A stretch of DNA of 39,424 nt, taken from positions 1 through 39,424 of the forward strand of contig CAZFPO010000018.1 of NCBI GenBank assembly GCA_964521105.1, read 5' to 3'. Source of the DNA: JAQUGA01 sp964521105. Its GTDB lineage: Bacteria > Bacteroidota > Bacteroidia > Bacteroidales > WCHB1-69. A program made the position numbers and the translations under genes. The notes under the pieces are model-generated. The model was not told the DNA's origin, searched no databases, and worked only from the letters and a program-made list of their open reading frames with translations. The stretch's first letter is position 1; each line of letters starts with the position of its first letter. Shown in pieces: positions 17,291 through 25,898 of this stretch.

Positions 17291-17704
17291 ATGACATTTA
17301 AATTAGAAAATATAAATCAATTACCACAACTTGCTACAAATATTTTAGAAAAACATTCAAATAGTCGTATTTTTGCTATTTATGGCGAAATGGGAGCAGG
17401 AAAAACTACACTTATTAAAGAACTTTGTCATTGTTTAAAATCTTCAAATATCGTTTCAAGTCCAACATTTACAATAATTAATGAATACGATGATGAAAGC
17501 GGAAATCCAATTTATCACTTTGATTTATATCGACTAAAGAACATTCAGGAAGCCATACAAATTGGCACCGAAGATTATTTATATAGCAACCATTATTGTT
17601 TTATTGAATGGCCTGAAATTATTACTGAAATATTGCCCGAAAACACTGTAAATATTAACATTAACGTTGATGCAAAAACAAAAATCCGACATATTGAATT
17701 TTAA
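17291..17704 (+). CDS. tsaE: tRNA threonylcarbamoyladenosine ATPase subunit TsaE
   Basis: 137 residues, normal length. Walker A GEMGAGKTT is at 32-40, followed by SSPTFTIINEY, YHFDLYRLKN and FIEWPE, all family marks. With TsaB and TsaD it makes the t6A modification next to the tRNA anticodon. It starts seven bases after porX and ends ten bases before ald, so it is probably co-transcribed; clustering with porX is positional rather than an obvious functional link. Confidence 0.95.
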   Translation: MTFKLENINQLPQLATNILEKHSNSRIFAIYGEMGAGKTTLIKELCHCLKSSNIVSSPTFTIINEYDDESGNPIYHFDLYRLKNIQEAIQIGTEDYLYSNHYCFIEWPEIITEILPENTVNININVDAKTKIRHIEF

Positions 17705-17714
17705 AAATTAGTAC

Positions 17715-18710
17715 ATGGAAAGTAATCAAAATAATTTAATCAATATGAGTAACAGTGGTTTAATGCCACAAGAAGAGATGTTAGACATCCGTACAAAAAA
17801 CAGTTCGTTAACCATTGGAATACCAAAAGAAATTTGCTATTACGAAAACCGAATTGCATTAGTACCCGAAGCGGTAAACGTATTGGTTGAAAATGGATTT
17901 AACGTAATAGTTGAAGAAGGAGCTGGAGTTGGCGCCTGTTTTGCCGATAACGAATTTGCTGAAGCAGGTGCTCAAATTGTTCCAAAAGTACAAGAGTTAT
18001 ACGAAAAATCTGATATTATCGTAAAAGTTTCCCCATTATCTATGTCGGAAATTGATATGGTTAAAAAGGGTCAAACAATCATTTCGGCTATACATATATC
18101 GGCTCAAACTCCCGAATATTTTAAGCGATTATCTGAAAAAAAAGTGATTGCCTTAGCATACGAGTTTATTCGAGATAGTGCCGATTCTTTTCCTTTGGTA
18201 AGAGCCGTTAGTGAAATTGCNNNNNNNNNNNNNNNNNNNNNNNNNNNNNNNNNNNNNNNNNNNNNNNNNNNNNNNNNNNNNNNNNNNNNNNNNNNNNNNN
18301 NNNNNNNNNNNNNNNNNNNNCCCATTGTTGTAAGCGAAGATATGGTTCGTCAAATGAAAAAAGGAGCCGTTATTATTGATGTAAGCATCGACCAAGGTGG
18401 TTGTTTTGAAACATCAAAAGTTACTTCGCATGCCGAACCAGCCTATAGAATGTATGGTGTTACACACTATTGTGTTCCAAACATTGCTTCTCGTGTTCCA
18501 CACACTGCTTCATACGCATTAAGTAACTATTTAGGACATACTGCGCTTGAAATTTGCGAATTTGGTGGCGTTGAAACTATGATTAAACAAGACGCGGGCT
18601 TACGAAAAGGAGTTTATTTATACAAAGGAGCACTAACCAACCAAGCACTTGGCGAAATGTATAATATTCCATATCAAGATATTGATTTAATAACTGCATC
18701 ATGGCTTTAA
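17715..18710 (+). CDS. ald: Alanine dehydrogenase, interrupted by a sequence gap
   Basis: Oxidises L-alanine to pyruvate with NAD. The N-terminal substrate domain is clear (IGIPKEICYYENRIALVPEAV, VEEGAGVGACFADNEF, SAIHISAQTPEYFK). So is the C-terminal part (SEDMVRQMKKGAVIIDVSIDQGG, MYGVTHYCVPNIASRVPHTASYALSN). About 34 codons are replaced by N at 18221-18320, exactly where the NAD-binding Rossmann segment should be. Compared with B. subtilis Ald, about 110 residues belong there, so the true gap is probably near 330 bp and the full protein near 405 residues. There is no overlap between gap edges. The gene is otherwise intact and overlaps the next by ten bases. Confidence 0.93.
   Translation: MESNQNNLINMSNSGLMPQEEMLDIRTKNSSLTIGIPKEICYYENRIALVPEAVNVLVENGFNVIVEEGAGVGACFADNEFAEAGAQIVPKVQELYEKSDIIVKVSPLSMSEIDMVKKGQTIISAIHISAQTPEYFKRLSEKKVIALAYEFIRDSADSFPLVRAVSEIXXXXXXXXXXXXXXXXXXXXXXXXXXXXXXXXXXPIVVSEDMVRQMKKGAVIIDVSIDQGGCFETSKVTSHAEPAYRMYGVTHYCVPNIASRVPHTASYALSNYLGHTALEICEFGGVETMIKQDAGLRKGVYLYKGALTNQALGEMYNIPYQDIDLITASWL
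18221..18320. other. Assembly gap (100 N) with real missing sequence
   Basis: One hundred N inside ald. The bases on either side do not match each other, unlike the two other gaps in this window, so unsequenced DNA lies here. The nominal length of 100 is a placeholder; family comparison suggests about 330 bp. Confidence 0.9.
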
Positions 18711-20143
18711 AAAACAAATTATCATTAATTCTCACCCTCGTTTTTGTAGTTAATTTTACAAATATACTTTGGTCGCAAAAATCGGATTATACAAAGATTA
18801 AAGGAAGCTGGCAAGGTGCAATTGCCGTTGAAAAAGACTCGTTTAATATTGTCTTTGATATTTATCCCGATTCGGCTAATTCGGTTTATATTAGTTTTCC
18901 GGATTTAGCTATGATTGACACTAAACCTCAGCGTAGTAAATTTAGTAATGATAGTTTAATTTTAGTTTTACCTAAAATGGGTGCTATAATTAAACTAGTA
19001 AACTCAAACTCCAATATTTTATCAGGTTACTGGTATTCGAGTGCCAATAATGATTCAAGTTTGTTGGTTATGAAAAAAACAAACACTCCTCTCAGAGTTC
19101 TTCGTCCTCAAACACCAAAACCCCCATTCCCATACTTGTCTGAAACTATTATTGTACAAAATAAAAAAGCAAATGTAAGTATTGAGGGTACACTAACTAT
19201 ACCCGAAGGCAACGGTCCTTTTCCAGCGGTAATACTTGTTTCGGGCTCGGGACCACAGGATAGAAACTCTGAAATAATGATGCACAAATCGTTTTGGGTT
19301 ATTGCCGATTACTTTGCCCGCTGTGGAATTGCTGTTTTTAGATACGATGAACGTGGCGTTGGAAAATCAACAGGAACTTATACTACGGCTACAACCTTTG
19401 ATTTTGCAGATGATTTAACAGAAATATATAAAATAATACAAAAAGACAAACGCATAAATCAAAGCAAATTAGGATTGATGGGACACAGCGAAGGAGGAAT
19501 AATAATAGCCATTGCGGCGTCAAAAATTAAATCGGTGGGATTTTTAGTTTCATTGGCTGGCAGTGCAGTGTCGGGGCGTGAAATACTTTTAGAACAAGCG
19601 AAACAAATGAATGAAGTAGCTGGTAAAGATTCAATATTTATCAATTATGATTATACATTTAGAGAAAAAATATTCGAAATATTTTTAAACACCCCTGATA
19701 AAAAAGAATTTTCGGAAAAAATAAAAAAGCATTTTGATAATGCAATTAGTGAATTGGGCGAAACAAAAGCAAAAGAATATAATATAACAAAATCAATTGC
19801 CGAATTATGGATTATGCAACTTTCGTCTCCATGGATGGATGCTTTTATACGACTCAATCCCACTGATTACTGGTCGAAAGTTAAATGCCCAGTTATTGTT
19901 TTAATTGGCGATAAAGACATTCAAGTTCCTTATCAACAAAATATGCCTCGATATAAAGAGGTTTTTGAAAAGTCAAACAATAAAAATGTAACTTTGCTTA
20001 AAATGGAATCGCTGAACCATCTTTTCCAAACATGTAAAACCGGTTCAGTAGGCGAATATGCACGAATTCAGGAAACTTTTTCACCAAATGCTTTAAAATT
20101 AATTTCAGACTTTATTTTAAACCAAAACACCATAAAAAAATAA
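18701..20143 (+). CDS. Secreted alpha/beta hydrolase (dienelactone hydrolase/acyl peptidase-like)
   Basis: 480 residues. A signal peptide (about 1-26, ILWSQ) precedes a beta-rich N-terminal domain (30-130) and an alpha/beta hydrolase domain (about 150-475). The nucleophile is Ser263 in GHSEGG; acid and histidine candidates are Asp406 (GDKDIQVP) and His440 (SLNHLF). PAVILVSGSGPQDRN forms the oxyanion-loop region. This domain pair is common in exported Bacteroidota esterases and peptidases; the substrate is unknown. Its start overlaps the ald stop by ten bases and its stop is two bases before the C10 peptidase. Confidence 0.88.
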   Translation: MALKNKLSLILTLVFVVNFTNILWSQKSDYTKIKGSWQGAIAVEKDSFNIVFDIYPDSANSVYISFPDLAMIDTKPQRSKFSNDSLILVLPKMGAIIKLVNSNSNILSGYWYSSANNDSSLLVMKKTNTPLRVLRPQTPKPPFPYLSETIIVQNKKANVSIEGTLTIPEGNGPFPAVILVSGSGPQDRNSEIMMHKSFWVIADYFARCGIAVFRYDERGVGKSTGTYTTATTFDFADDLTEIYKIIQKDKRINQSKLGLMGHSEGGIIIAIAASKIKSVGFLVSLAGSAVSGREILLEQAKQMNEVAGKDSIFINYDYTFREKIFEIFLNTPDKKEFSEKIKKHFDNAISELGETKAKEYNITKSIAELWIMQLSSPWMDAFIRLNPTDYWSKVKCPVIVLIGDKDIQVPYQQNMPRYKEVFEKSNNKNVTLLKMESLNHLFQTCKTGSVGEYARIQETFSPNALKLISDFILNQNTIKK

Positions 20144-20145
20144 TT

Positions 20146-21891
20146 ATGAGAAAAATTTATACCCTGTTACTACTATTTACTTTCTTGATTTGTGTTATTT
20201 CTGTTCATGTAAAAGCTCAAAAAGTTGATAAAAGAAAAGCGGAGTTTATTGCCGATACCTATTTCAATTATCAATTAAATAAAGATCATAAAAGTTTTAC
20301 ATCTCGCGAAAAAATCACAAATACTTATCAATTTCAGAACGTCGAAAGTATGTACATCGTCTCCTATAATCAAGGAGGATTTGTAATTGTTTCTGCCGAC
20401 GAACGTGCTTTTCCAATTATCGGTTTTTCGACCGATGATATTTTTGATGTTCATAACATCGCTCCTTCTTTAAAATATTGGCTCGATGGTTATTCTGAAC
20501 AAATTATTCAGCTTATGAACGAACCAAAGATGAAAAAACATCGCATGTGGAGCGATATCGAAAATCAGAATTTTTCAACCAATAAAGACATTGACGACAT
20601 TCCTTATTTTGTAATGTCTCGCTGGGATCAAGGACAAGCCTATAACGACAGTTGCCCGCCACACCCAAATGGACCAAATGGGCGTTGTTATGCTGGTTGT
20701 GTAGCAACAGCAATGGGGCAGATTTTATATTATTATAAAAAACCAGCAATAGGTTCCGGTAGCCACTCGTTTTATCATGCTCATTACGGAGATATTAGTT
20801 GTACTTTTCAAGGCACTCAATATGGTTGGGATAATATGAGCAATAATATTACTCCTGCAAGTCGTCCATACATTGCTCAATTGCTCTATCATTGTGGTGT
20901 TTCGGTGGACATGAATTATAATCCAAACGGTTCGGGAGCTTATACACAAAATGTGGCGAGTGTGTTGCCTCAATATTTTGGTTATCCCACTGCAATTCGC
21001 TATATGGAAAGGTTTGGCAATCCGTTTCGAGAATGGAAACAAACGTTGTTAAATAGTTTAGAACTACATCGCCCAATTTTGTATAGTGGTTCAGGAACTG
21101 GTGGTCATGCTTGGGTTTGTTCGGGATATAAAGATACTGCCTTTTTTCACATGAATTGGGGCTGGAGTGGCTATGGAAACGGCTATTATATTATCGACAA
21201 TTTAGTAGTTGGAGATAATAATTTTAATCAGGGACAAGCAGCGGTTTTAAACATTGCTCCATACGGTTCGCCCTATTGTGTAGGTACAAAGCAAATGATA
21301 GCCGCCAATGGATACGTTTTTGATGGAAGCGGAAATTCACCGTATCAGAATAATTCAGACTGCAAATTTGTTATTACCAGCGATTCGAGTTTAATCCGAT
21401 TGGTTTTTATGGAGTTTGACACCGAATGGAATGCTGACTTTGTTCGTGTTTATGATGGTGAAACTACCGATTCACCTTTGCTGGGTGAGTTTTCGGGTAA
21501 TCAACTACCACCCGAAGTAATTTCTTCGGGACATAAACTTCTGATTCATTTTGTTTCAAACGACACCATACAAGCTTCGGGTTGGTTGGCTAAGCATTTT
21601 GCCTTTATTCAAGGGGTTGACGAAATTAGCTCAAATCCAACATTGAATATTTATCCAAATCCTGCTTCCGATTTGCTTTTTGTAAATATTCAAGATAAAA
21701 CCTCAAATCAAAAATCACACATTCAAATTTTTAATGCTTCGGGACAAAAAGTGATAGAACAGTTTTATTCATTAAAAAATAGCGAAAGTTTAAAAATTAA
21801 TGTATCAAGTTTGAGTGAAGGTGTTTATTTGTTAATTTATTCTTCCGAAAACAAAATCGTTTCTTCAAAATTTACAATTACTAAACAATAA
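20146..21891 (+). CDS. C10 (streptopain-like) cysteine peptidase with CUB domain and type IX sorting tail
   Basis: 581 residues, secreted. A signal peptide (1-24) is followed by a Spi/propeptide region (25-130) and a papain-like C10 domain. Catalytic Cys185 lies in CYAGCVATAMGQI and His321 in GGHAWVCSGY, followed by FHMNWGWSGYGNGYY. Residues 378-488 resemble a CUB domain (paired Cys378 and Cys406, RLVFMEFDTEWNADFVRVYDG). Residues 500-581 are a type IX C-terminal sorting domain (LNIYPNPASDLL, GVYLLIY, KFTITKQ). It should therefore be exported by the type IX system, like P. gingivalis gingipain-class and PrtT-type proteases. It sits between the hydrolase and gldD in the porX run. Confidence 0.93.
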   Translation: MRKIYTLLLLFTFLICVISVHVKAQKVDKRKAEFIADTYFNYQLNKDHKSFTSREKITNTYQFQNVESMYIVSYNQGGFVIVSADERAFPIIGFSTDDIFDVHNIAPSLKYWLDGYSEQIIQLMNEPKMKKHRMWSDIENQNFSTNKDIDDIPYFVMSRWDQGQAYNDSCPPHPNGPNGRCYAGCVATAMGQILYYYKKPAIGSGSHSFYHAHYGDISCTFQGTQYGWDNMSNNITPASRPYIAQLLYHCGVSVDMNYNPNGSGAYTQNVASVLPQYFGYPTAIRYMERFGNPFREWKQTLLNSLELHRPILYSGSGTGGHAWVCSGYKDTAFFHMNWGWSGYGNGYYIIDNLVVGDNNFNQGQAAVLNIAPYGSPYCVGTKQMIAANGYVFDGSGNSPYQNNSDCKFVITSDSSLIRLVFMEFDTEWNADFVRVYDGETTDSPLLGEFSGNQLPPEVISSGHKLLIHFVSNDTIQASGWLAKHFAFIQGVDEISSNPTLNIYPNPASDLLFVNIQDKTSNQKSHIQIFNASGQKVIEQFYSLKNSESLKINVSSLSEGVYLLIYSSENKIVSSKFTITKQ

Positions 21892-21896
21892 ACATA

Positions 21897-22511
21897 ATGA
21901 TAATAAATAAAACAAAAAGAGCTATACCCGCTTTAATTGCATCAGTTTTAATTCTCATATTCGGGTTTAATTCGTGCATAAATGATGAAGATGAACTTTA
22001 TAATCCAAAACCTCGAGGATATTTTCGTATCGACTTACCAAAACACGAATATCAAAAATTTGATTCCACCTATCCTTATTCATTTCAATATTCAAAACAT
22101 GCTGTGTTACTCCCCGATAATAGTCCTGAGGCAGAGCCCTATTGGATAAATATTGTATATCCCGATTATAATGCTACAATGTACATTTCTCATAAAGTAG
22201 TAAAAAACAATTTATCGAAATATACCGAGGACGCCCGAACTTTTGCCAATAAACATATACCCAAAGCCAATGATTTAATTGAATTAGAAGTTTTTGACCC
22301 AGAAAGTAAAGTTTTTGGTAAAATTTACCACATCGAGGGTTCGGGTGTTGCAAGTACATGTCAGTTTTGGGTAACCGATAGCGTAAAGCATTTTGTACGT
22401 GGCTCTTTATATTTTAATCAAGCACCAAACAACGACTCGTTAGAACCAGTAATTAAGTATTTACGCGAAGATGTGTTGAAAATGATGAACACTTTTGAGT
22501 GGAAAAAATAA
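21897..22511 (+). CDS. gldD: Gliding motility lipoprotein GldD
   Basis: 204 residues with a lipobox (FGFNSC, Cys27). The conserved GldD opening YNPKPRGYFRIDLPKHEY is present, as are IDIVYPDYNATMY-type and GSGVASTCQFWVTDSVKHFVRGSLYF segments typical of the family. GldD is needed for gliding in Flavobacterium and is found with type IX secretion genes. Its exact role is unsettled, and non-gliding Bacteroidota keep it. It starts five bases after the C10 peptidase and closes the porX run. Confidence 0.9.
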   Translation: MIINKTKRAIPALIASVLILIFGFNSCINDEDELYNPKPRGYFRIDLPKHEYQKFDSTYPYSFQYSKHAVLLPDNSPEAEPYWINIVYPDYNATMYISHKVVKNNLSKYTEDARTFANKHIPKANDLIELEVFDPESKVFGKIYHIEGSGVASTCQFWVTDSVKHFVRGSLYFNQAPNNDSLEPVIKYLREDVLKMMNTFEWKK

Positions 22512-22990
22512 ATTTTACCATTTTTATTTATTGATAAGTCCAAAAATCATTTTTGTGACTACTAAAGGCATTTAAAACTCGAATGGCTGTTGGTTTTTCT
22601 CATTCCCCTTCGTTCCATTCTGAAGGACTAACTTTTTTATGAGGTGAATATTAGAAAATCTAATCCCACTCAATAATCCATTCTAAAATTGGCATTCTTA
22701 CACACCAATATGCAGAGAAATATTACCGCCTTTGTTGGTCTAATTATAATTTTATTTCAATAAGCTATAAATCAAACATTTCGATTTATTTGTAAATCTC
22801 CTGTTGAATAATTTGGGTTTAACACAAACATAATGTTGTCATCATTATTAGTAAACAAAAAAAAATTATATCATACAATATTTGAAAAAATTTTTATCAA
22901 ATCTTTTTCAAAATTCAATCTTCGCTGCAACTAAACAATTGTTTTGGGGACAAAAAATAAATAAAAATGTAATTATTAAAATTAGAATGT
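22512..22990. other. 479-bp noncoding stretch, nothing assigned
   Basis: No open frame, RNA gene or consensus TAnnTTTG promoter was recognised. It is very AT-rich. The only structure noted is a small perfect palindrome, attaga-aaa-tctaat, at 22650-22664. The next gene starts at 22991, so its promoter must lie here in a form I cannot identify. Confidence 0.6.
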
Positions 22991-24145
22991 ATGAAAATGT
23001 TAAAAATTGAATCTTTAATTGCTGTTTTTTTTCTCTTGACAGCTCCCGTGTCATTTTGTCAAAACAGCGCATCGGTGATGATTACTGGTAAGAAATTTCT
23101 AATTCAGTCTGCCATGAATTATGGTCGCGACAATGGTGGTTTTTTGGATATTCCGGGCACACCTACCTTAATTAATAAAGGTTCAAATGTTCAAGTTTGG
23201 GATTTAGATAATGGTGAAGATCGAAAATACACATTTCAAAAATGCAATGAAGCAGGGTATTACGAAATCATTATTGGAAACACGCAAGATTCAAGAATTG
23301 ATGTTGACAAAGGCTTATCCAAAAATGGAACAAATATTCAAGTTTGGGAAAAAAATGGTGATAATGCACAAAAGTTCACCTTTCAACATTTAGGAAACGG
23401 GCGTTTTAAAATATTAGATAAAAATGGAAATATTATCACGCTAGCTAATCGCTCGTCTTCGAATGGTTCTAATGTTCACATTTGGGATAATCATGATGGG
23501 GTTTGGACAGAATGGTTTATTGTAGATCCAGACACTAAAAAGGCATTTATTCCAACCGAAACAGTAGCTTACGAAGAGACTAAACTTATAGGTGATATAA
23601 TTCCTAATGGACAAAATTTCTGGATTCAATCAGCCATGAATTATGGTCGCGATAATGGAGGATGCTGGGATTTGCCCGGAGGTGATAACAAAATGACTCA
23701 AGGCTCAAATATTCAGGTTTGGAATATTGATGGTGGAAAAGATCGTTTGTATAGAGTTGTGAAAAATTTTGATAGCCCTTATTATCAAATATATGTTGGA
23801 AATACGAGTGATGGCGTAGTAGATGTTGATGGTGGAAAAACAGAAAATGGAACGAATGTTCAAATTTGGAAAAAAAACAATAATCCTGCACAAGATTTTT
23901 ATTTTAAACATTTAGGCGAAGGACGTTATAAAATTTATCATAAGAGTGGTAGAATAGTTACTCTTAAGAGTCGGAAAAACGATAATGGTACAAACGTTCA
24001 TCTATGGGCAGATCATGACGGTATTCATAATGAATGGTATTTTGTCGACCCCACAACACAAAAAGCTTATTTACCAAGTAATAGCAAACCAGCTGTTCCA
24101 AATAATCAGGGCAATTCTGGAACACCTGGCAGAACATTTAATTAA
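22991..24145 (+). CDS. Secreted protein with two ricin-type beta-trefoil-like repeats
   Basis: 384 residues with a signal peptide (about 1-24, SFCQ). Two homologous halves follow (about 30-195 and 207-362). Each begins IQSAMNYGRDNGG and contains three NVQVW/NIQVW/NVHIW-like turns, the QxW mark of ricin B lectin trefoils, and each ends with xxEWxxVDPxTxKAxxP. The DNA of the halves is also very alike (for example gccatgaattatggtcgcga in both), so the duplication is recent. The C terminus is a short polar tail. It is probably a glycan-binding exported protein; the ligand is unknown. 45 bp upstream of the WG-repeat gene on the same strand. Confidence 0.8.
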   Translation: MKMLKIESLIAVFFLLTAPVSFCQNSASVMITGKKFLIQSAMNYGRDNGGFLDIPGTPTLINKGSNVQVWDLDNGEDRKYTFQKCNEAGYYEIIIGNTQDSRIDVDKGLSKNGTNIQVWEKNGDNAQKFTFQHLGNGRFKILDKNGNIITLANRSSSNGSNVHIWDNHDGVWTEWFIVDPDTKKAFIPTETVAYEETKLIGDIIPNGQNFWIQSAMNYGRDNGGCWDLPGGDNKMTQGSNIQVWNIDGGKDRLYRVVKNFDSPYYQIYVGNTSDGVVDVDGGKTENGTNVQIWKKNNNPAQDFYFKHLGEGRYKIYHKSGRIVTLKSRKNDNGTNVHLWADHDGIHNEWYFVDPTTQKAYLPSNSKPAVPNNQGNSGTPGRTFN

Positions 24146-24190
24146 AATACATTTTTTTCAATCAATAATTTCTAATAAAAAAACAAAACG

Positions 24191-25738
24191 ATGAAGAAGA
24201 AAACTTTAATTTCAGTTATTTGCCTTTTAATCCTATCCTCAGCTTTTACACAGAATCTTAAACCAAAAAAGGATAAAGAGACAAAAAAATACGGATTTGT
24301 AAACCCTGCCGATGAATGGGTGGTTAAGCCAATTTATGACGATGCAGACAAATTCAAAGAGGGTTTTGCCAAAATATATTTAAACAAAAAAGAGGGTTTA
24401 ATCGGCGAAACTGGCATAGTGCTCGTAGAACCACAATTTGATGACATTGAAAAATTTAAAGATGATTTAGCTATTGTCAAACTAAATAAAAAATATGGAT
24501 TTATCAACAAAAGTGGAAAAACTCTTTGCGAACCTAAATACGATTACATTGATAAGTTTTTACCCGATGGTATTGCAATTATTCAAAAAGGTTTATTGTT
24601 TGGATTAATTAAAAACGATGGTATTGTTTTAATTGAACCTCGATTTAATACTATCGAAAAATTTATTGGTAATTATTCAAATGTTGCCATCGACAAATAT
24701 ACCAATCAAAAACGATGGGGAATAATTGATAGAAGTGGAAAAGTGATTTTTGAACCAATCTACGCATTTCCTTTAAAATTTAACGTTCAAAATCTTTCTA
24801 TTGCAAACAATGTAGATGACGAAGTTGGAATATATCTGATTGTAAAAAATGATGGAACTATTCTTTTAGATAATTTACTGTATGCCTACATGGACAATCA
24901 AAATTGCTATATAAAAAACAAAAGCAATAAGTGGTCAATCTGCGATTTTAACGGAAAACCAGTTTCAAAGGAGTTTGATGAATTTGCATTCTCGGGCAAA
25001 GGGGGGTATAACGATAAAGGATACATTGCTGCTAAAGAAGGAACTAAATGGGGTTTTATTGATGCAACTGGGAAAACAATTATTCCTTTTAAATTTGATA
25101 AAATTTCAAGCATGAGCTTTAACCAAGATTATTGTGCCGTAATGATTGGAGATAAATGGGGCTATATCGACCGAAAAGGTGAGTTTTTAAAAGAACCCTC
25201 GTTTCAAGAGGCTGGTGAAGTGCTAAATCTTTATGGAGAATTGCTTGCAACAGTTAAAAAAGATGGCAAAGAGTATTCATACAATGTAAAAACCGGCGAA
25301 CTTAAATTAATGGCTACTCCAGCCAATAATGTTGCTTCGCAATCTTCAACAACAGGCTCATCATCAAATACTCAATCAAACAATACAAATACTACAACCC
25401 AAACAAATTCAAGCACTTCTACTACAACAACAGTTGAAAATAATGATTGGATAATTGGAACATGGAAAGTAATCGAAGAGAAAATAGGTGGTCAAGTTAA
25501 AATTGGAAATAAAACAAGATTTGTAAGCTATAGTTTTAATAAAGGTGGTGGCGGAAATTATATAGAGCGATACGATGTTATGGCAAACCAAACTCAAACG
25601 AAAAACATGAATTGGACGTTAAATGGTACTTCCTTAAAAATTTCATCATCAAACTACACCATTATTCCATCAGCCGACAAACGTTCAATGACCATGAATG
25701 GACCACTGGGAGCAACATGGAAATTAATTAAACAATAA
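24191..25738 (+). CDS. Secreted WG-repeat protein with C-terminal lipocalin-like domain
   Basis: 515 residues with a signal peptide (1-20). Residues about 35-375 hold about eight WG repeats (KYGFVNPADEWVVKPIYDDA, KYGFINKSGKTLCEPKYD, RWGIIDRSGKVIFEPIY, KWGFIDATGKTIIPFKFD, KWGYIDRKGEFLKEPSF). A Ser/Thr/Asn/Gln-rich linker spans about 378-417. The last 95 residues start DWIIGTWKVIEEK and look like a lipocalin-like beta-barrel (DUF-type GTW motif). WG repeats usually bind peptides or glycans at the cell envelope; no enzyme motif is visible. Probably in one operon with the ricin-type gene. Confidence 0.85.
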   Translation: MKKKTLISVICLLILSSAFTQNLKPKKDKETKKYGFVNPADEWVVKPIYDDADKFKEGFAKIYLNKKEGLIGETGIVLVEPQFDDIEKFKDDLAIVKLNKKYGFINKSGKTLCEPKYDYIDKFLPDGIAIIQKGLLFGLIKNDGIVLIEPRFNTIEKFIGNYSNVAIDKYTNQKRWGIIDRSGKVIFEPIYAFPLKFNVQNLSIANNVDDEVGIYLIVKNDGTILLDNLLYAYMDNQNCYIKNKSNKWSICDFNGKPVSKEFDEFAFSGKGGYNDKGYIAAKEGTKWGFIDATGKTIIPFKFDKISSMSFNQDYCAVMIGDKWGYIDRKGEFLKEPSFQEAGEVLNLYGELLATVKKDGKEYSYNVKTGELKLMATPANNVASQSSTTGSSSNTQSNNTNTTTQTNSSTSTTTTVENNDWIIGTWKVIEEKIGGQVKIGNKTRFVSYSFNKGGGGNYIERYDVMANQTQTKNMNWTLNGTSLKISSSNYTIIPSADKRSMTMNGPLGATWKLIKQ

Positions 25739-25810
25739 CTTCTTTTTGTTTTAAAAAGAAGATGCAATATGATATTTCTGGCAATTCACAAGATATTTCT
25801 GTTGCATCTT
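25739..25810 (+). terminator. Hairpins after the WG-repeat gene
   Basis: cttcttttt (25739-25747) pairs with aaaaagaag (25753-25761) directly after the stop. Alternatively aagatgcaa (25759-25767) pairs with ttgcatctt (25802-25810), followed by a T-rich run. Either could end transcription before the convergent anti-sigma gene. The longer loop contains gatatttctg twice. Confidence 0.45.
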
Positions 25811-25898
25811 TTGTTTTATTTATCTAAATTTTAATTTTTTGTCTGCATTTTTTGTCTCAAAATAATCTAACAAATCTCAGTAATTTTATGCTGAAACC

